A DNA stretch of 64,000 bases from Verrucomicrobiota bacterium (lineage in GTDB: Bacteria; Verrucomicrobiota; Verrucomicrobiia; Chthoniobacterales; SZAS-18), in contig JANXRG010000088.1 of NCBI GenBank assembly GCA_025353105.1, forward strand, positions 44,506 through 108,505. Reading direction: 5' to 3'. The notes below the pieces were generated by a model. It did not search any database and was not told the DNA's origin. It saw only the letters and a program-made list of their open reading frames with translations. Both the position numbers and the translations under genes were made by a program. Shown here in pieces: positions 41,053-51,679 of this stretch; within the stretch, counting starts at the first letter, position 1; every line of letters starts with the position of its first letter.

Positions 41053-41610
41053 ATGGCCACATACTCTTGGGGAAATACTCTCGACGCGCTGCGCCAGCGC
41101 GAGGCGGAGCTGAAGACTTCGCCCACGGTCGAGGGCTACATTGATCTGGCAGACCGCTTCAGCAAAGTCGGTCTCTCGAAGGAAGCGGCCCGCGCCTACA
41201 ATCTCGCGGAGCAATGCGAGGGCATGGACAGTTCCGGCAGCACGCCGGAACCAGAAGCAATGCTCAGTGGCAACCTCACCAAGGGCATGGCCGTGGAGAT
41301 CATCCAGATCATCGTCAACACCCGACGCACCGGCGAAATGGTCGCTGCCACCAACGGCAACGCCGAGACGGTCCGCGTTTATTTCGATAGCGGCCGCGTC
41401 ATCAACGCGACCGGCACGCGCTCGATGCGCGGCCAAAAATCGTTCGAGCGCCTCCTCACGCTTGGCGATGGGACCTACAAGTTCTTTGAGCGCCCGGTCG
41501 ACCACATTGACGTGCTCTTCGAGAAGAGCACCGATCATCTCCTGCTCACGACGCTGCAACGGCTCGACGAGCAGGTGCATTGGCGCCAGCAGTTCGACAG
41601 CACGACCTGA
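41053..41610 (+). CDS. DUF4388 domain protein
   Basis: LSGNLTKGMAVEIIQIIVNTRRTGEMVAATNGNAETVRVYFDSGRVINATGTRSMRGQKSFERLLTLGDGTYKF. Confidence 0.8.
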   Translation: MATYSWGNTLDALRQREAELKTSPTVEGYIDLADRFSKVGLSKEAARAYNLAEQCEGMDSSGSTPEPEAMLSGNLTKGMAVEIIQIIVNTRRTGEMVAATNGNAETVRVYFDSGRVINATGTRSMRGQKSFERLLTLGDGTYKFFERPVDHIDVLFEKSTDHLLLTTLQRLDEQVHWRQQFDSTT

Positions 41611-41645
41611 CGCGCCCGTCCCGCGTAATCAATTTCGCCGCTGGC

Positions 41646-42557
41646 ATGTCCGACCCGCTCCTCGGCCCGGCCCTCGAAAGCTTCATCCGCCACCTCGCGA
41701 CCGAGCGCGGCCTGTCCGACAAATACCAGTTCAACACCCGGCGCGCGCTGGAACACTTCTTCGCCTGGCTCGCTGACCGGCACGGGGTAACGCAAGCCGG
41801 CGAGATCACATCGTCGCACATCTCCGCGTATCTCGATCATCGCAAGCGCGCGGGCCTCGCCGCCGGCTCGATCAAGATCAGCATCGTGGCGATCAAGATT
41901 TTCCTGCGTCATTTGCATGCGCGCGGTGCCATCGCCGCCGACGCGGCCGAGGGCATGACGCTCCCGCGTCTCGCACGCCAACTGCCCGAGACGCTCAACG
42001 AGCTCGACGTCGAGCGCCTGCTTGCGGCTACCGCCCCGGACTCCGGCGACCCGCTCTTCATCCGCGACCGCGCCATCCTCGAATTGCTCTATGCGAGCGG
42101 GCTGCGGGCGGCCGAACTCGTCGGTGCGCGGCTCGAGAACCTCGATCTCGAGCAGGGAATCATTCGCGTGACCGGCAAGGGTAACAAGACGCGCATCGTG
42201 CCGGTTGGCGCCCGCGCGCGCGACGTCCTTGCTGGCTATCTCGCGCAGGCGCGACCCAAACTGGTGAAGCCCCGAACCGCCAGCGTCCTGTTTCTTTCAA
42301 ATCGAGGCCAGGGCCTGACGACGCACCGCGTTTGGGAAATCGTGCGTGACGCGGCGAAACGCGCCGGCCTCGAAACGCGCGTCTATCCGCATCTGATGCG
42401 CCATTCGTTTGCGACGCATCTACTCTCGAATGGCGCCGATTTGCGGGTCATCCAGGAAATGCTCGGCCACGCCGATATCTCCACGACGGAGATTTATACG
42501 CACGTCGATTCCACGCGCTTGAAAACCGTTCACCACAAGTTTCACCCGCGCGCCTGA
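41646..42557 (+). CDS. tyrosine recombinase XerC/XerD
   Basis: LELLYASGLRAAELVGARLENLDLEQGIIRVTGKGNKTRIVPVG; HLMRHSFATHLLSNGADLRVIQEMLGHADISTTEIYTHVDSTRLK. Confidence 0.95.
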   Translation: MSDPLLGPALESFIRHLATERGLSDKYQFNTRRALEHFFAWLADRHGVTQAGEITSSHISAYLDHRKRAGLAAGSIKISIVAIKIFLRHLHARGAIAADAAEGMTLPRLARQLPETLNELDVERLLAATAPDSGDPLFIRDRAILELLYASGLRAAELVGARLENLDLEQGIIRVTGKGNKTRIVPVGARARDVLAGYLAQARPKLVKPRTASVLFLSNRGQGLTTHRVWEIVRDAAKRAGLETRVYPHLMRHSFATHLLSNGADLRVIQEMLGHADISTTEIYTHVDSTRLKTVHHKFHPRA

Positions 42558-42601
42558 TTGCCTCCGCGGGACGCCCGCACTAGGATGCGGGCGAATTCCC
42601 T

Positions 42602-44002
42602 ATGCCATCATTCGACGTCATCATCATCGGAGCCGGCGTGGCCGGCTATGTCGCCGCCATTCGTGCCGCCCAACTCGGCCTGAAGACCGCCATCGTCGAG
42701 ATCAGCAAGACGCTCGGCGGCACCTGCCTGAACACCGGCTGCATCCCCAGCAAGGCGCTCCTGAATTCCAGCCATCATTTTATGTTCGCGAAACATGGCT
42801 CCGCCGAGCACGGCGTCGTGGTGGGTGACCTGAAGCTCGATCTCGCGGCCATGCTCAAGCGCAAGGACAAAACCGTCGCGCAGCTCACCGGGGGCGTCGC
42901 GTTCCTGATGAAAAAGAACAAGGTGACGACTTATTTCGGCCACGGCGTGATCGAGAAACCGGGCTTCGTCAACGTGAAGAAGGCCGACGGCGCCAGCGAA
43001 TCGCTCGAGGCCAAACACATCATCATTGCAACCGGCAGCGTGCCAATGGCCCTGCCGTTCGCGCCGGCCGACGGCAGGGTGATCGTCACGAGCACCGAGG
43101 CGCTCAGCTTCGAACAGGTTCCCGGTTCGCTCGTTGTGATCGGCGCGGGCGCGATCGGCCTCGAACTCGGCTCCGTCTGGGCGCGCTTGGGCGCCAAGGT
43201 GGACGTCATCGAATTCCTCCCGCGCATCGCCGTGGGTTTTGATGCCGACGTCTCCACTGCGCTGCAAAAATCACTCGCCGCCGAGGGCATGAAATTCCAC
43301 GTCGATACGAAGGTCACAGAAGTGAAGGTCGACGGCGGCCGGGCGACCGTTCGCGCGACGGGCAAGGACGGCTCCGAATTGAAATTCGAGGCCGACAAGG
43401 TGCTCATGGCCGTCGGTCGTAAACCCAATCTCGGCGGCGTCGCGCCCGAATCGCTCGGGCTAACGCTCGATGATAAGGGGTGCATCAAGGTCGACGCGCA
43501 TTACCGCACGAATCTGCCAGGCGTCTACGCCATCGGCGACATCATCGCGGGCCCGATGCTCGCGCACAAAGCCGAGGAGGAGGGCGTGGCCTGCGCGGAG
43601 ATCATCGCGGGCAAAGCCGGGCACGTAAATTACGATGTCGTCCCGAATGTCATCTACACGTATCCCGAGGCCGCCAGCGCCGGCATCGGGGAGGATCAGG
43701 CCAAGGCGGAGGGCCGCGCCGTGAAGGTCGGGAAGTTCCCCTTCAAGGCGAGTGGCCGCGCGCTCGCCAGCGATTCATCGGAGGGCTTCGTCAAGATCAT
43801 CGCCGAGGCAAAGACCGATCGCGTTCTCGGAGCGCAGATTCTGTCGCCCGCCGCGTCGGAGCTGATCGCGGAAGTCGTCACGCTGATGGAATTCCACGGT
43901 AGCGCCGAGGATCTCGCCCGCACGTTTCACGCGCATCCAACGCTCAGCGAAGCCACCAAGGAAGCCGCCCTCGCCGTCGGCGGCCGCGCGATCCATGCGT
44001 GA
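42602..44002 (+). CDS. lpdA: dihydrolipoyl dehydrogenase
   Basis: DVIIIGAGVAGYVAAIRAAQLGLKTAIVE, LGGTCLNTGCIPSKALL, YAIGDIIAGPMLAHKAEEEGVACAE, HAHPTLSEATKEAAL. Confidence 0.95.
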   Translation: MPSFDVIIIGAGVAGYVAAIRAAQLGLKTAIVEISKTLGGTCLNTGCIPSKALLNSSHHFMFAKHGSAEHGVVVGDLKLDLAAMLKRKDKTVAQLTGGVAFLMKKNKVTTYFGHGVIEKPGFVNVKKADGASESLEAKHIIIATGSVPMALPFAPADGRVIVTSTEALSFEQVPGSLVVIGAGAIGLELGSVWARLGAKVDVIEFLPRIAVGFDADVSTALQKSLAAEGMKFHVDTKVTEVKVDGGRATVRATGKDGSELKFEADKVLMAVGRKPNLGGVAPESLGLTLDDKGCIKVDAHYRTNLPGVYAIGDIIAGPMLAHKAEEEGVACAEIIAGKAGHVNYDVVPNVIYTYPEAASAGIGEDQAKAEGRAVKVGKFPFKASGRALASDSSEGFVKIIAEAKTDRVLGAQILSPAASELIAEVVTLMEFHGSAEDLARTFHAHPTLSEATKEAALAVGGRAIHA

Positions 44003-44099
44003 GGAAAATTGCGCCGGAGGCATGGAGAACACGAGAGATTTGCTCTCTAGATTTTCCTCCTCTCTGTGCCCATTCTGCCGCTGCGGCTAGATTTTCTTG

Positions 44100-44696
44100 A
44101 TGGATTCCTCGGTTGCGATTCTTCTCCGGCGCACCAAGCTGAGCGAGACCAGCTTCATCATCACCTGGCTGACCGCGGACCACGGCCTGGTCAAGACCGT
44201 CGCCAAGGGCGCGCGCCGGCCTAAAAGCCCGTTCGCCGGTCGGCTGGATCTCTTTTTCGAGGCCGACATCCAGTTTGTCCGCAGCCGGCGGAGCGAATTG
44301 CATGCACTGCACGAGTTGATGCTCGGTTCGACACATGACGCCCTCCGCCAATCCTATTTGCGGCTCGAGCTGGCCGCGCATTTTGTCGAGTTGATCGAGC
44401 TGACCAGCGTCGCGGATCATCCGATTCCCGAGGTCTTCGACCTGTTGCGACGCGCGTTGCGATTTCTCGATTCCCGGGAACCGTCGCGGCGCGCGCTGCT
44501 GCATTTCGAGCGGGAACTCGCACGCGTCCTGGGTCTCATCGACGACACGCACCGCGATCCGATCCAGGCCATTGCGCGTCTGACGCATCGACTGCCGACG
44601 GGCCGCGCCGACCTGCTCAAACGCCTGCGGGCAAAGGACCCCTCGAAATCAGCACCTGCCGCTTCCGCTGGGATCCCCCCGCTGGATTCAACGTGA
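44100..44696 (+). CDS. recO: DNA repair protein RecO (short form)
   Basis: AILLRRTKLSETSFIITWLTADHGLVKTVAKGARRPKSPFAGRLDLFFEADI. Confidence 0.85.
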   Translation: MDSSVAILLRRTKLSETSFIITWLTADHGLVKTVAKGARRPKSPFAGRLDLFFEADIQFVRSRRSELHALHELMLGSTHDALRQSYLRLELAAHFVELIELTSVADHPIPEVFDLLRRALRFLDSREPSRRALLHFERELARVLGLIDDTHRDPIQAIARLTHRLPTGRADLLKRLRAKDPSKSAPAASAGIPPLDST

Positions 44697-44747
44697 ATTC
44701 TGTTCGAATGTCGGAAACGCAACCCCATCTGAATCGCCACCCCCATC

Positions 44748-45797
44748 ATGGAAACTCTCGCCCTCCTCGGCGCCGCGCTCGGCTTTGCCACCCTTTCCGG
44801 CATCAATCTTTACCTCACGGTCTTCGCCACCGGCCTGGCCATCCATAACCACTGGATCACTCTCTCGTCACAATTTCAGGGCCTCGCGGTGCTGGGCGAG
44901 CCCGCGGTCATCGCCATTGCCGGCGGGTTGTTCCTCATCGAATTTTTCGCGGACAAGATTCCAGGCGTCGACTCGGCTTGGGATGTCGTGCACACGGCGA
45001 TCCGGCCGATCGGCGGCGCCTTCCTCGCGCTGCGCGTGCTGGGCACGACCGATCCGGTCTACGAAGTCATCATCGTGCTGCTTGCAGGCGGCGTGGCGTT
45101 GACTGCACACAGCGCGAAGGCGGGGACGCGCCTCCTGGTCAACGGTTCGCCCGAGCCGTTTTCGAACATCGCCCTGAGTACCGTTGAGGACATCGGCGTG
45201 CTCGGCGGCCTCGCTCTCATCTATACGCATCCGGCCATCGCCTTCGTGGTGTTCAGCTGCGTGATCGCGGCGCTGCTTTACTTGCTGCCGATCATTTTAC
45301 GCGTGGCGCGGACCAAGGCGTGGCTGATCTGGAAAAAACTTTCCGCCGCAGCCGGCGGGCAGCCGGCGGAACTGCGGGCCGATCTGCCGTCGGATGCCGC
45401 CGTCCAACTCGCCTCCCTCAACGAGTCCGGCGCACGGCTCGTCTGGGCCGCCGCCTGTCTCACGGGGCCGTCGAAGATTCTGCCGGCGCACCTCCGCGGA
45501 CATCTCGTCGTGCTCGAGGGCGAGCCGAACCGCGTGTACTTCGTCGGGCGACGCGGCTGGAAACGAACCGCCAGGCGACTCGATGTCACCGGGTACGATG
45601 TCTCGTGCGAGAGAAACTTTCTGAGCGAGGATCTCGTGCTCTATGCCGTCGACAAACGACCGAAGTTTACCTTCGTTTTCGACCGCACCCGCGCCGCTCT
45701 CGTGCGACTCCTCGCGCAATCGCTCAAATTGCGGCTGGGCGACCGCGCGATCGCGCCCGCCGCCGAGGGTCCGCGAGAAGTCGCCTTGCAAGGCTGA
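44748..45797 (+). CDS. DUF4126 domain membrane protein
   Basis: GFATLSGINLYLTVFATGLAIH, FFADKIPGVDSAWDVVHTAIRPIGGAFLA. Confidence 0.8.
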   Translation: METLALLGAALGFATLSGINLYLTVFATGLAIHNHWITLSSQFQGLAVLGEPAVIAIAGGLFLIEFFADKIPGVDSAWDVVHTAIRPIGGAFLALRVLGTTDPVYEVIIVLLAGGVALTAHSAKAGTRLLVNGSPEPFSNIALSTVEDIGVLGGLALIYTHPAIAFVVFSCVIAALLYLLPIILRVARTKAWLIWKKLSAAAGGQPAELRADLPSDAAVQLASLNESGARLVWAAACLTGPSKILPAHLRGHLVVLEGEPNRVYFVGRRGWKRTARRLDVTGYDVSCERNFLSEDLVLYAVDKRPKFTFVFDRTRAALVRLLAQSLKLRLGDRAIAPAAEGPREVALQG

Positions 45798-45811
45798 CGG
45801 GCGGCGCCTCG

Positions 45812-47050
45812 TCAGGTGACACCCGGGGTCAGGCGCCCGCGGCGCGCAGCGCGGCGCGGCCACGTCACCAACGCGAAACCAACCGTCAGGAATTGAATCG
45901 CAACAAGTAACGCCACGCAGAAGGGCCAGCCGCCATGGTTCCACGCGAAGCCCGGCAGCACGGCTCCCAGACTTCCACCGCCGTAGTAGAAGGTAAGATA
46001 CAACCCCGCCGCCGCGGAGCGATCGCGATTCGACGCCATTCCCAGCGCCGTCGTGGCGGCCGACTGGCAAATGAAGGTCCCGGTGGAACAAATCGTCAGG
46101 CCAAGAATGACGATCGTCAGCCGCGGCACGAGCGTGAGCAACAGGCCGGCGGCGGAACAACTCAGGGCTAGCGCCAGCATGCGGCGATGGCCGAAACGGT
46201 CGAGGTGCCGCCCCGCAATCGGCGTGACGATGACGCCGATCAGGTACACCGCGAAGATCGACCCGAGCGCGCCGGGCCCCAGTCCGAACGGAGGGGCCGC
46301 CAGGTAAAAATTCACGTAGGTAAACGCGCCCGTCAGGCAGAACAGCACGCTGAAGCCGACCGCGCACACGGCAAACAATCGAGGATTGCACAAGTGCGCA
46401 CGCAGCGTCGTGAACACCGGAGGGGCCGCGGTCGTCCGGCGCGTGTACTGGCGCGATGGCGGGAGCCACAACCAAACGAAAAACGCGCCGACGAGCGTCA
46501 ACCCCCCGAGGGTCAGGAACGCAGAGCGCCAGCCGAAGTGATCCGCCATCCAGCCCGCGATGAAGCGTCCGCTGAAGCCACCGAGCACGTTGCCGGCGAT
46601 GTTCGCGCTCATCACGCGGCCGAGATTTCCTCCGCTCCACTCCTCGCTGATATAGGCCAGGATCACCGCGAACGCGCCCGGCATCGCCAGACCCTGCAGA
46701 AAGCGCCAGGCCACAAGTGAGGACAGACCGTTGGCCGTCGCGGCGAGGAACGTTGGCACCGCCAGCAACGCCAGCGAAAAAATGATGAATCCCTTGCGAC
46801 TGCGGCGATCCGCCACCAGTCCGACAAACGGTGCCGCGAGCGCGATCGCGAGCGGCGTCACGCTCACCGTCAGGCTGGCCTGCACCGGGGTTACGTCAAA
46901 GACCTCGGTGAAAAGTTGGAGCAGCGGCTGCGCGCAATGCAGGTCCAGAAACGCGCAGAATCCCACCATGCCCACCGCCAGCAGACGCGGGTCCAGCCAG
47001 CGGCGCGTGGTTTCGGTTTGGTCCGCGGACATCCGTCCGCACTGGACCAC
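45812..47050 (-). CDS. MFS transporter (YnfM-like)
   Basis: 12-TM composition; [43 protein letters not shown]. Confidence 0.88.
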   Translation of the reverse strand: MVQCGRMSADQTETTRRWLDPRLLAVGMVGFCAFLDLHCAQPLLQLFTEVFDVTPVQASLTVSVTPLAIALAAPFVGLVADRRSRKGFIIFSLALLAVPTFLAATANGLSSLVAWRFLQGLAMPGAFAVILAYISEEWSGGNLGRVMSANIAGNVLGGFSGRFIAGWMADHFGWRSAFLTLGGLTLVGAFFVWLWLPPSRQYTRRTTAAPPVFTTLRAHLCNPRLFAVCAVGFSVLFCLTGAFTYVNFYLAAPPFGLGPGALGSIFAVYLIGVIVTPIAGRHLDRFGHRRMLALALSCSAAGLLLTLVPRLTIVILGLTICSTGTFICQSAATTALGMASNRDRSAAAGLYLTFYYGGGSLGAVLPGFAWNHGGWPFCVALLVAIQFLTVGFALVTWPRRAARRGRLTPGVT

Positions 47051-47373
47051 AGTCCGCCCCCAACGCGAACGCAGAACTTCTCACGCGTTCGCCGCGCGCG
47101 CAGTTTGAAAGAATTTCGCACCGAAGCCCATCGTCGATCGGCCCCGGCGCAAGTACGCCGTGCGCCCGCTCCGGAGGCGATCGCGCCGCGCCGTCCGCGA
47201 TCCTGATCTTTCCGCCCGGCCTGGTCAGCTGCGCCATCGCCCCCAAGCTCCTCCTCGAGATTCTTGATCTGCGCGCTCAGCGGCGGCTGAGCGACGTGCA
47301 TGCGCTCCGAAGCCCGGCGAAAATTCAATTCCTCGGCGACCGCGGCGAAATACCGCAGGTGTCGAAGTTCCAT
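47050..47373 (-). pseudogene. LysR-family regulator remnant (intact HTH N-terminus, degenerate remainder)
   Basis: [44 protein letters not shown], then loss of frame; another frame shows QLTRPGGKI-like residue of a LysR linker. Confidence 0.65.
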
Positions 47374-47469
47374 GTGGCAATACAAGAAACATATCACCAC
47401 GAGATGAACAAAGTCATTCCGTTTATCAGGTCATGCTGACACTCTAATGGAAGCCCCCGGGCTGTTCCC

Positions 47470-49383
47470 ATGAGCAAAGCCACCCGCGACTTCTATCAGC
47501 GATCGATCGAGCGACCCGACGAGTTTTGGACCGAGCAGGCCGCCTTGGTCGACTGGCACCGCCCGTTTGATCGGGTGTGCGATTTCTCGAGACCGCCCTT
47601 CGCGAAATGGTTCGTCGGGGGTGAGACCAATCTCTGCCACAATGCGGTCGACCGACACCTCGCCAGCCGCGCGGGTCAGACCGCGATCCATTTTCATTCG
47701 TCGGAGACGGGGGAAACCAGACTCATCACGTACGCGGAACTGTATCGCGAGGTGTGCGTCATGGCGGCCGTTCTGCGCTCACTCGGACTGGCGCGCGGCG
47801 ATCGCGCCATCATTTATCTGCCGATGATTCCCGACGCCCTCTACGCGATGCTCGCCTGCGCGCGGCTCGGCGTGATCCACTCCGTGGTGTTCGCCGGCTT
47901 TGCGGCGGGCAGCCTCGCCAGCCGCATCGACGACGCGGAGGCGAAGATCGTCATCACCGCGGATGCCGGCCTGCGCGGCGGCAAGCCCGTGCCGCTGAAG
48001 AAGCTGGTCGACGAAGCGCTCGGTCTGGCGCAACACAGGGTTCCACACGTGCTCATCTGCCATCGCGGCCTCAACCCGGACATCGCAGTCACGCCCGGCC
48101 GCGATCTCGATTACGCCGGCCTTCGCACGCAGCATCTCGATGCGCCGGTCGACTGCGTGTGGCTCGAGTCGAGCGAACCGAGCTACCTGCTTTACACCAG
48201 TGGCACGACGGCGCGGCCGAAGGGTATCCAGCGCGACACGGGCGGCTACCTCGTCGCGCTCGCCGCCTCCATGCAGCACATTTACAACTGCCGGCCCGGC
48301 GAGACTTATTTCTGCACGGCGGACGTGGGCTGGGTCGTAGGTCATTCCTACACGGTTTATGGTCCGCTCATTCACGGGATGACCACCGTGTTGTACGAAG
48401 GTCTGCCTGTCCGGCCCGACGCCGCGATTTGGTGGAAACTCGTCGAGGAGTCGAAGGCGACCGCGATGTTTTCCTCACCGACGGCGGTGCGCGTGTTGAA
48501 GAAGCAGGATCCGGAATGCATCAAGCGGCATGGCGTAAAGAGCCTCCGCGCGCTGTATCTCGCGGGCGAGCCGCTCGACGAGACGACGTCGATGTGGATT
48601 CGCGATGCGCTCGACGTCACGATCATCGACAATTACTGGCAGACGGAAACAGGCTGGCCGCTGCTCACGCTCACGCCCGGCGTGGGCCCGGTGAACGTGC
48701 GCGCCGGATCACCGGGCTTTCCCAGCTACGGATACAAGGCGCAGATCGTTGACGCGGAAACCGGCAACGCCGTGCCCCGGGGCGAGAAGGGCGTCCTCGC
48801 CGTTGAGCTGCCGCTGCCCCCCGGGTGCATGTCCACGGTCTGGCGAAACGACGAGCTTTTCGAAAAGCATTACTGCGGGCAATTCACGCAACGGCAGATC
48901 TACTCAACGTTCGATTACGCGTACGAGGATTTGGATGGCTATTTCTTCATCCTCGGACGCACCGACGACGTCATCAACGTCGCCGGGCACCGGCTCGGGA
49001 CCCGGGAAATTGAAGAGACTGTTTCCTCGCACCCGGCCGTCGCCGAATGCGCCGCGGTGGGCGTCGCCGACGAGATCAAAGGACAAGTCGTCTATTGTTT
49101 CGTCTCGCTCAAGCAGGCGGACGACTACATTGGCGACTCCTCGAAGCGCCAGGTCATTCACGGGATCGAGCAGACAATCGTTTCGACACTGGGCGCGCTC
49201 GCACGGCCGGCTTTCATCGGGTTGGTGCGGCTGCTACCGAAGACGCGTTCCGGCAAGGTGCTGCGGCGTGCCATTCTTGCCGTGTGCGAGGGCCGCTCCA
49301 CCGGCGATCTCAGCACCATGGAAGATCCCGTCGCGCTCGAGGGCATCCGGGAAGTCATCAATTCGATCAAGGCCGGCGGGTGA
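47470..49383 (+). CDS. prpE: propionate-CoA ligase
   Basis: Acyl-CoA synthetase motif LLYTSGTTARPKGIQRDTGGYLVAL, NYWQTETGWPL, GRTDDVINVAGHRLGTREIEE; followed by prpBCD. Confidence 0.92.
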   Translation: MSKATRDFYQRSIERPDEFWTEQAALVDWHRPFDRVCDFSRPPFAKWFVGGETNLCHNAVDRHLASRAGQTAIHFHSSETGETRLITYAELYREVCVMAAVLRSLGLARGDRAIIYLPMIPDALYAMLACARLGVIHSVVFAGFAAGSLASRIDDAEAKIVITADAGLRGGKPVPLKKLVDEALGLAQHRVPHVLICHRGLNPDIAVTPGRDLDYAGLRTQHLDAPVDCVWLESSEPSYLLYTSGTTARPKGIQRDTGGYLVALAASMQHIYNCRPGETYFCTADVGWVVGHSYTVYGPLIHGMTTVLYEGLPVRPDAAIWWKLVEESKATAMFSSPTAVRVLKKQDPECIKRHGVKSLRALYLAGEPLDETTSMWIRDALDVTIIDNYWQTETGWPLLTLTPGVGPVNVRAGSPGFPSYGYKAQIVDAETGNAVPRGEKGVLAVELPLPPGCMSTVWRNDELFEKHYCGQFTQRQIYSTFDYAYEDLDGYFFILGRTDDVINVAGHRLGTREIEETVSSHPAVAECAAVGVADEIKGQVVYCFVSLKQADDYIGDSSKRQVIHGIEQTIVSTLGALARPAFIGLVRLLPKTRSGKVLRRAILAVCEGRSTGDLSTMEDPVALEGIREVINSIKAGG

Positions 49384-49522
49384 AGTCGCTAGAACGAAAA
49401 CTCGAAAGCCCGAAACTCGAAGTAAGCTTGAATTTCAAAGCTCCAAGTCAACGATTCCGAAGCGATTCTCCCTGATTTTTCCACGCTAAGACTTTCTTCG
49501 AGTTTCGAACTTCGATTTCATC

Positions 49523-50398
49523 ATGACACCTGGCCAAAAATTTCGCGCCGCCGTCGAGGCGGAAAAACCATTGCAGGTCATCGGCGTGATCAACGCCTAC
49601 GCAGCGATCATGGCCGAGCGCACCGGCTTTCGCGCCCTCTACATCTCGGGCGGCGCGCTCGCGGCCACGCTCGGCCTGCCGGACCTCGGTATCACCACGT
49701 GCGCCGACGTGTGCGAGGACATCCGGCGAATCACGGATCGCTCGTCGCTCCCGCTGCTGGTCGACGCCGACACCGGCTGGGGCAGCGCCTTCAACGTGTC
49801 GCGCACGGTGAAGGATTTCAGCCGCGCCGGCGCCGCCGGTTGCCACCTCGAGGATCAGGTCCAAGCCAAGCGCTGCGGACACCGTCCGGGCAAGGAACTC
49901 GTCGGCCCTGCCGAAATGTGCGACCGCCTGAAGGCCGCAGTCGACGGTCGCATCGACGAATCATTCGTCCTCATGGCGCGGACCGACGCGTATGCGAGCG
50001 AGGGACGTGACGCCGCGATCGAGCGGGCGCTGCGCTATGTCGAGGCGGGCGCGGACATGATTTTCGCCGAGGCGCTGCACACGCTCGATGAGTACCGCGC
50101 CTTTACGTCCGTTGTGAAGGTGCCCGTGCTCGCGAACATCACCGAGTTCGGTCAGACGCCGCTGTTCACGGTCGGGGAGTTGCGCGAAGCCGGGGTCGGT
50201 CTCGTCCTCTATCCGCTCAGCGCCTACCGCGCGATGAATTCGGCGGCGCTCCAGGTTTTCCAATGCATCCGCCAGGAAGGCACGCAAAAAAATGCCCTGC
50301 ACCTCATGCAAACGCGCAATGATCTCTACTCATTCCTCGGCTACCACGAATACGAGGAAAAGCTCAATGCCCTCTTCGCAAAGGACAAGTCCGCCTGA
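49523..50398 (+). CDS. prpB: methylisocitrate lyase
   Basis: [62 protein letters not shown]. Confidence 0.95.
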   Translation: MTPGQKFRAAVEAEKPLQVIGVINAYAAIMAERTGFRALYISGGALAATLGLPDLGITTCADVCEDIRRITDRSSLPLLVDADTGWGSAFNVSRTVKDFSRAGAAGCHLEDQVQAKRCGHRPGKELVGPAEMCDRLKAAVDGRIDESFVLMARTDAYASEGRDAAIERALRYVEAGADMIFAEALHTLDEYRAFTSVVKVPVLANITEFGQTPLFTVGELREAGVGLVLYPLSAYRAMNSAALQVFQCIRQEGTQKNALHLMQTRNDLYSFLGYHEYEEKLNALFAKDKSA

Positions 50399-50458
50399 TT
50401 GTTCGAATCCGCTACTCTTAACCCATAACCCATAATCGTTAATTCACCCCTTCACCCC

Positions 50459-51586
50459 ATGAGCGACGCAAAACCAGCAACCCCCGGCGGCCTCCGCGGC
50501 ATCTCCGCCGGCGAGACCTCCATCGCGACAGTCGGTAAGGAAGGCCAGGGCCTGACCTATCGCGGCTACAGCATCGAGGCGCTCGCGGAGCACTCCACGT
50601 TTGAGGAGGTCGCCCACCTGCTGCTCTATGGCGCGCTGCCCACGTCGGCGCAGCTCGGCGATTTCAAGGCGCGCCTGCGGGGATTACGCGACCTGCCCGC
50701 CGCGCTCAAACAGGTGCTCGAGATGATTCCGAAATCCACGCATCCGATGGACGCGATGCGCACGGGCGTGTCGATGCTCGGAAACCTGGAGCCAGAAGCG
50801 AATTTCTCGCAGCAGCATCACGTCGCGGAGCGCCTTCTCGCCTGCCTGCCCTCCATCATGGCGTACTGGTACCGCTTTTCGCACGAGGGCGTGCGGATCG
50901 ACACCACGGTGGGTGACGACACCGTGGCCGACCACACGCTGTCGTTGATCCGGGGCGGGACCCCCCCGGCCGAGCATCGGCGCGCGATGGACGCCTCGCT
51001 GATTCTCTACGCCGAGCACGAGTTCAACGCCTCCACGTTCACCGCGCGCGTGTGCGCGGCCACGCTGTCGGATTTTTTCTCCTGCATCACCGGCGCGATC
51101 GGCTCGTTGCGCGGTCCGCTGCACGGCGGCGCGAACGAGGCCGCGATGGAATTGATCCAGAAATTCTCCAGCCCGGACGAAGCGGCGGCGGGACTGCGCG
51201 AACTGCTCGCGAAGAAGGCGAAGGTGATGGGCTTCGGTCATGCGGTGTATCGCAGCAGTGATCCCCGCAACGCGATCAACAAGAGCTGGTCGAGCAAGCT
51301 CTCCGTGGGACACCCGCGCGCCGTGCTCTTTCCCATTTCTGAAATCATCGAAAAGATCATGTGGGACGAGAAGAAGCTTTTCGCGAACGCCGATTTCTTC
51401 AGCGCGTCCATGTACCATTTCATGGGTGTCCCCACCCCGCTCTTCACCCCGCTGTTCGTGTGTTCGCGCATCACGGGCTGGTCGGCGCACATCTTCGAGC
51501 AGCGCGCGAACAACAAGCTCATCCGGCCCGCGGCGGATTACACCGGGCCGGCGGAGAGACCGTATGTGGAAATCGCGGACCGGTGA
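50459..51586 (+). CDS. prpC: 2-methylcitrate synthase
   Basis: GLRGISAGETSIATVGKEGQGLTYRGYSIEALAEH; GPLHGGANEAAM; KVMGFGHAVYRSSDPR. Confidence 0.94.
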   Translation: MSDAKPATPGGLRGISAGETSIATVGKEGQGLTYRGYSIEALAEHSTFEEVAHLLLYGALPTSAQLGDFKARLRGLRDLPAALKQVLEMIPKSTHPMDAMRTGVSMLGNLEPEANFSQQHHVAERLLACLPSIMAYWYRFSHEGVRIDTTVGDDTVADHTLSLIRGGTPPAEHRRAMDASLILYAEHEFNASTFTARVCAATLSDFFSCITGAIGSLRGPLHGGANEAAMELIQKFSSPDEAAAGLRELLAKKAKVMGFGHAVYRSSDPRNAINKSWSSKLSVGHPRAVLFPISEIIEKIMWDEKKLFANADFFSASMYHFMGVPTPLFTPLFVCSRITGWSAHIFEQRANNKLIRPAADYTGPAERPYVEIADR

Positions 51587-51679
51587 GCCGGCGCGGCGGC
51601 GGAAAAACTCGAAGTTCAATTTTCCCGCCTGGTTTCCGCGACGCAACTCAAATCTGAAATCTAGAATCTGAAATTTACA

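Noticed and set aside
44031-44056. gagag-atttg-ctctc hairpin after lpdA as terminator
   Set aside because: Only 5 bp stem with a broken T tract; too weak to call
50400-50420. ttcgaatcc resembling a tRNA T-loop
   Set aside because: No acceptor stem, anticodon arm or CCA context; lies just after the prpB stop codon
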